A DNA stretch of 64,000 bases from Adiantum capillus-veneris (lineage: Eukaryota > Streptophyta > Polypodiopsida > Polypodiales > Pteridaceae): the NCBI GenBank assembly GCA_014529385.2, contig CM043950.1:64124935-64188934 (forward strand). The letters are read 5' to 3'. The translations under genes and the position numbers were made by a program. How positions within the stretch are numbered: the stretch's first letter is position 1; each line of letters opens with the position of its first letter. Below, one piece after another: positions 59,899 through 64,000 of the stretch. Below the pieces are notes generated by a model that was not told the origin of the DNA, made no database searches, and worked only from the letters and a program-made list of their open reading frames with translations.

Positions 59899-60345
59899 TA
59901 TATATGCAGGTTTTGGATCTTCTCGTGGCTCCGCTAGATCTATTTGTTTGGCTTTCTCAGGACCGTCATACGATGTACCCGGTTCTTTCAGTTCTCTCAT
60001 TGGTTGTTGTACTATGATTTTCCTATCTTGTATGGTATATTTCTTATAATGGGACGGTGCATCCATCTTGTCAGAACTCGTGTCCTTATTCGTTTTAAAG
60101 TCGATCGTCCATATGTCTTTGAGGGTTCGCTTGAGCTTATTGTACTCTGTTTTCCTCTCCATTTTGGTCATTCCAGACTGTGTTTTACCCCCTTTCTGTG
60201 ACTTAGTCGTTTGCTTCTCGTTTCTGTTCTTCTTGTTGTTTTTCTGCGGTTTAGTCTTGATAAACCAGCCAGTGACCTCGTCTTTGACACAATCATCAGC
60301 TTTGACAAGCTTTAGATATCCCGCTCTGTCATTGACAAGAGGCAT
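59899..60345 (-). pseudogene. Gypsy E: linker between protease and RT
   Basis: A basic, low-complexity stretch (KPQKNNKKNRNEKQT, DKMDAPSHYKKY) is followed by the acidic helix TDLTEEEEKLL that enters the RT. No catalytic motif. The TAG at 59707-59709 ends the frame after the duplicated unit. Confidence 0.65.
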
Positions 60346-60570
60346 CGAATTACGCTCATTCGCCCTTGATTTTCTAGTTCTCTTAGATTTATACCGCTCC
60401 TATCGACTAGGTTTTTGGTTAGGAAACTCGTAAAACTTGTCCTGTCTCAACTTGTATTTCCTATTCGTCTTTGATGCACTTGATCTTTCATCATCAGCCT
60501 CTATCAGTTGGATTTCATTGTCCAGTGATGGAAGGTCACAGCATAATGAATCCGTGAATTCCTCCTCTGT

Positions 60571-61560
60571 TCAATTCCTATCGTTCACTACAGATATCTC
60601 ATCAATTATTCTTTTACACTCGGTCTCTCGTGGAGGTTCTTCTTGTTCCTCGCTCTCCGATCCTGACTCAAGGATGACGCTTGCCATTTGCAACGTTACT
60701 AGGTCGTATCCTTCTTCGTCACAAAACTTCGTAGGTGTACATTCGTTAACACATATGTCCAAGGTTGACAATATTTGAGTCCACCCGAATGGCTCAAATA
60801 AATGTTCTGTGAAATAAGCTTCATCTTCTACGGATCTTTCCAAAACGCATTCCTCTTTGATTATCTCTCCACAATCAGATGCTCCACACATCCAGACATG
60901 CGCTTTCGTTTGCATCCATGCAGGCATTTCTTTTTCATTTACAGTGGTCGAATTAAATTCTTGCACTGGTGTTTTTGTAACATCTCTATAGCGGTGATCC
61001 TTCATGTTGATTTTCGTTATTAGCTCCTCGTGCCTTAGGTAGATTTGGTCGTACCCCCAATCTTGTATCATTTTGAGTTGACGCATAAAAGGTCGTCCCA
61101 AAATAATGTCAAAGTTGTTCGTTTTCCGGAAATCCACCACAGCAAAGGTGTGCTCATAGTTAATTCCACACGAAGTTACAACTATTTGGTCCAGGATTCC
61201 CAATGGTCTCTCTACATACCCATCTGCAAGTTGTAGTTTCATTCTCGTTTTCCTGAGAGCTGGACGGCCCCACTTCTCCCAGATTTGGTTAGTAGCAATC
61301 GCCACTCCCGCTCCACTGTCTAGGATAGCTATCGTTTTTATATCCTGATATTCCACAGGTAGGGTTGTATTCCCCTCCTCGCCTTCACAGTAATCTCCGA
61401 CCTTGTTTATGGGCACTGGTTTGACTTTCCCGTTTGTTTTCTTCTCCCATAGCCTTTTGTCGGAAGAGGAATCTTTACTTCCTTGTGCTCCAAATGTTTC
61501 CCCATGTCTTGCCATAAGTGTGGTCTGACTCTCAAGAGTTCGGACAACGTGATTGTGCAT
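60571..61560 (-). pseudogene. Gypsy E: first retropepsin and downstream linker
   Basis: TIAILDSGAGVAIATNQIWE (near 61320) carries the Asp-Ser-Gly catalytic motif. NFDIILGRPFMRQL (near 61110) is the matching C-terminal block. An acidic region (EEQEEPPRETE) follows. It overlaps the end of the upstream linker in another frame, so a frame change lies near 61450. Confidence 0.85.
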
Positions 61561-62375
61561 GTTATAGGTGTCGATAGCATATCTTGAAGACTCTTTGAGT
61601 CAACCATATGTGGAATAGTTCTTATCTGGGATGGAACTAACCTTATCTTTGATTGTGCCTCATGTTCACCTATAAATGACGGCAAGGTTTTCAAGGATTG
61701 GGCTTTGCTTTCCACCGAAATCTCCGTTCCCACATCCCCATAAAACGATTGTATATCGGCTGGACAAAATCTGTTATCCAGGTTAATCTCAGGAATTGGA
61801 GCAGACTGTAACGTCGCGCTCCCGTTCTTTCTATTTCTAATGGTTTCCCATAAGTGTTGTGGCCATTGTTCTTCAACTTCTGGAATTGGCATCATCGTCA
61901 TTGACTTAGTGTCATCAGTCGTGTTTGGCACCACTCGATGATTCAGCGAAAATATTGTTTCATGCCTGGGTTCGTTTACTTGTTTTGATTCATCGGTTTT
62001 TAGTTTTTCTCGCTCTTTATGAATCAACACTTCTTGTTCTGGGGTTCTAACCATCTTAGGTTCCATCAACGCCTGGGCTGTTTCAATGAGGTGTTTACAC
62101 ATTTTCAAACGCTTCGTTTCCACTTCTGGTTGAGGATAAGTTAACCATCTTTGCTCTAAAGTTTGGTTTGTTTTTAGCCTTGCTTCGTACGCTTGTAATA
62201 GAGCATCTAACGACTCTAGCACTTTGTCAACCAAGACCGATCCTCCTGAGGACGCTTTCCTCGGCTTGCTGTTATCCTCAACAGTCCTACTCTCTCTCTC
62301 TTGTTTGAGTTGCTCCTTCGTTTCATGTAATTTGTTTTGCATGGCAATTTGGATGTTCATCCTTCTTGTTTTCAT
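61407..62375 (-). pseudogene. Gypsy E: spacer protein region between gag and protease
   Basis: About 320 codons begin with a helical charged segment (KLHETKEQLKQERESR). There is no recognisable domain. Order and strand place it between the gag knuckles and protease. Confidence 0.6.
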
Positions 62376-62381
62376 CCTGTC

Positions 62382-63053
62382 TCATTTCGCCTTCCAGGAT
62401 TTTCTCTGGGTTCTCACGGATAAGCTTTCATTTTCTGTGGGTATAGGCAACTCTACCCTTTCCTCTATGGGGTCGTTTTTCCTTAAGTCCTTGGCTTGGG
62501 CTCTGGTTATCGTATTGATTTGGATCATTGGATCGGTTTCTGATCCGCTGCTTACACTTGGTATCACCCCCACTATATTCATAGTTGCTTTTCCCTTGTT
62601 GTCTGGATTTTTTGGGCAATCTGGCAATATGTGATTCACACCACATCCGTCACAAAACCCAAAAATTTTCACTCTTTCGCCTTTGAAAGGACAGTTATGC
62701 TCCCAATGATCCGTACTTCCACATCTATAGCACTGTCCAATTGGTGTTTGATTTTGAGGAGGTGGTCCCATAGGTTGTCCTGCTCTATTAGGATACCCTC
62801 TTGGTTTGTAATTCTGGTTCGCAATGAACATTAACGTTCTTTCGTCTACCAAATATTGATCTCTCGAAGGTTGTGCTACATACGTTGGTGGTGCCATACC
62901 CTCGCTACTTCCCCATGGTTGATATGCTTCGTCTACGTACATTTGTGATTCAGGTTCTGTTGCATAAGGCTCATTCGGTTCCTCATAATAAGAAATTTGA
63001 AGTGTACTATTTGTTCCTGGTGATGCTTCACATGGTTGAGCATACCTAATCAT
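62382..63053 (-). pseudogene. Gypsy E: gag C-terminus with zinc knuckle
   Basis: CYRCGSTDHWEHNCP (near 62730) is a CCHC knuckle. A second Cys/His set CDGCGVNHILPDCP (near 62650) has CCHC-like spacing (C-x2-C-x3-H-x4-C), one residue short of the usual knuckle. The frame overlaps the preceding gag frame by ATGA at 63049-63052, either an indel or a stop-start overlap. Confidence 0.8.
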
Positions 63054-64000
63054 GGCCCTATTTCCTGTGGTAATGGAGGTTGTTGACCCAATACAGGTTG
63101 AGGTCTGTCTGCTCCTGCTACCAGATTCATATTTGGTCCCACTTGATATCTTGGAGGAGGTGGTTGGGATGGTCCTGCTGGAGGCCCATACGGCCTTTCC
63201 CTCACATAGTTTTTGTTATGAAAACACTCTTCCGTGCTATGATTCGTCCATTTTTGTTCTATGGTGCACCATTTCAGTACTCGTCCATTCGTAACTGGTG
63301 CTTTCGGCTGTTGAGTGCACCACGGTGTCGGATGATCCCCCCCACATGTGTCACACTTCCTCGTCTGAGGCTGTCTCATCACCGGATTTGATCTCATATG
63401 TTGCTGCATTCTCTTTGTTACCTCCTCTATCAATTGATCAGCTGTCGACATCAAGGATGCGTGGGCATATTTATTGGTAGAGGGTTCACTTTTAATTGAT
63501 GAAGAGCCACTGGTTACTGAATCAGTATCTTTTGACACCTCCCCATATGCTTTGCAGTTATCGACAAGATATAATGCTTCCCTTGCAACCTGTTGAAACG
63601 TGCTACATGCCTTCAAGTGAAGGTCCTTTTTCAAGGTTTCATTCTTGAGTCCTTCAACGAAGAGCACAAACAATCTCTCGTCCTGCGGTAATTCTCTCCT
63701 CGGGCACCTCTCGATGTATTTCTTGAATCTCAAGGTTGCTTGCCTCACTTTTTCATTCTCCCTTTGTTTAAAAGCGTATATCTACGATACAGTATTATGC
63801 TTTATACCCCGTTTTGAGAATTCTTCCGCGAACTCGCGCAATACATGTTCAATATTCGGACAAGTTTCAGGGTTTAAAGGTTGAAACCACGTTAAAGACG
63901 TCCCTTCCAAGGTCAGCCCGAATCCCTCGTATTGAGTATGGAAATCAGTGATCTGTTCTGCTCTTAAGACTTGCTTGAAGAGCGATACATGAGCATATGG
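63050..64000 (-). pseudogene. Gypsy E: gag capsid region, runs off the window
   Basis: LTWFQPLNPETC (near 63880), FVEGLKNETLKKDL (near 63640) and FQQVAREALYLVDN follow the Ty3/Gypsy gag pattern (retrotransposon gag family). The Cys/His set CDTCGGDHPTPWCTQQ lies near 63350. TAG at 63782-63784 interrupts it where Gln fits (VS-stop-IYAFKQREN). The start codon is beyond 64000. Confidence 0.85.

Larger units (their letters stand above)
55456..64000 (-). mobile_element. Gypsy E: large non-chromovirus Ty3/Gypsy element, partial
   Basis: Gene order right to left is gag (62382-64000), linker (61407-62375), protease 1 (60571-61560), linker (59899-60345), RT (59182-59700), RNase H and integrase (56829-59151), and protease 2 with tail (55456-56820). 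No chromodomain is present. The RT start (DVFAWSYKDLKGV, HTIPLK) resembles the OTA branch (Tat/Athila-like). The 5' end with PBS and LTR lies beyond 64000, and the left end is undefined. Many stops and indels make it defective. Confidence 0.88.

Overview
The window reads as nuclear DNA of a land plant with a large, repeat-rich genome. The reasons are Ty1/Copia and chromodomain Ty3/Gypsy retrotransposons, primer-binding sites for initiator tRNA-Met next to the LTRs, short GT-AG introns (about 67-70 bp) in decayed genes, very long CA/GA microsatellites, and many Gln-to-stop changes of the CAG-to-TAG type that fit decay of methylated cytosine. I lean to a non-seed plant such as a fern or lycophyte, but no host marker proves it. 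I see no bacterial genes, CRISPR arrays, rRNA or tRNA genes.

Layout. (1) Positions 1-2144 and 2167-2601 hold a plus-strand and a minus-strand decayed intron-containing gene (G1, G2) meeting tail to tail. (2) Positions 2776-29060 are a four-level nest of LTR retrotransposons, all on the minus strand. Copia A (LTRs 2776-2967 and 28869-29060, target duplication CACAG) sits in gene G2. Gypsy B (5175-15493) and Copia C (16701-27525) lie inside A. Copia D (18945-24122, target duplication GTACC, one intact 1,428-codon polyprotein) lies inside C. B is an LTR-internal-LTR-partial internal tandem, and its right edge is a deletion joint that also removed the integrase core of A. (3) Positions 29061-35105 resume the interrupted locus: the rest of G2 (minus), a divergent plus-strand gene series G3, and a minus-strand gene G4. 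G3 runs from a CENH3/H3-like histone fold through a ULP1/C48 cysteine protease and an acidic repeat linker to an FCP1/NIF-type HAD domain. All carry premature stops.

(4) Positions 35106-49000 are mostly AT-rich sequence with huge CA arrays, two short tandem duplications, and a decayed reverse transcriptase of possible Penelope-like affinity. That RT is split by a 1.3-kb terminal-inverted-repeat element flanked by TTAA. (5) Positions 49890-53217 are a long decayed minus-strand ORF (about 1,100 codons; Pro-rich and coiled-coil). A region follows with repeated CGATCGCGATCG palindromes. (6) Positions 55456-64000 hold a large non-chromovirus Gypsy element E on the minus strand, running off the right edge. 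It has gag, a first retropepsin, RT, RNase H, duplicated integrase zinc domains, the integrase core, and a second retropepsin-like domain downstream of and in frame with integrase.

The most interesting content is the G3 composite (histone fold, SUMO-type protease, NIF-type domain) within the compact G1-G4 block, the second protease of element E, and the strand-consistent CAG-to-TAG decay, shown directly by two copies of a 138-bp tandem duplication that differ at one such codon. Coordinates of repeat boundaries were counted by eye and may be off by one or two bases.
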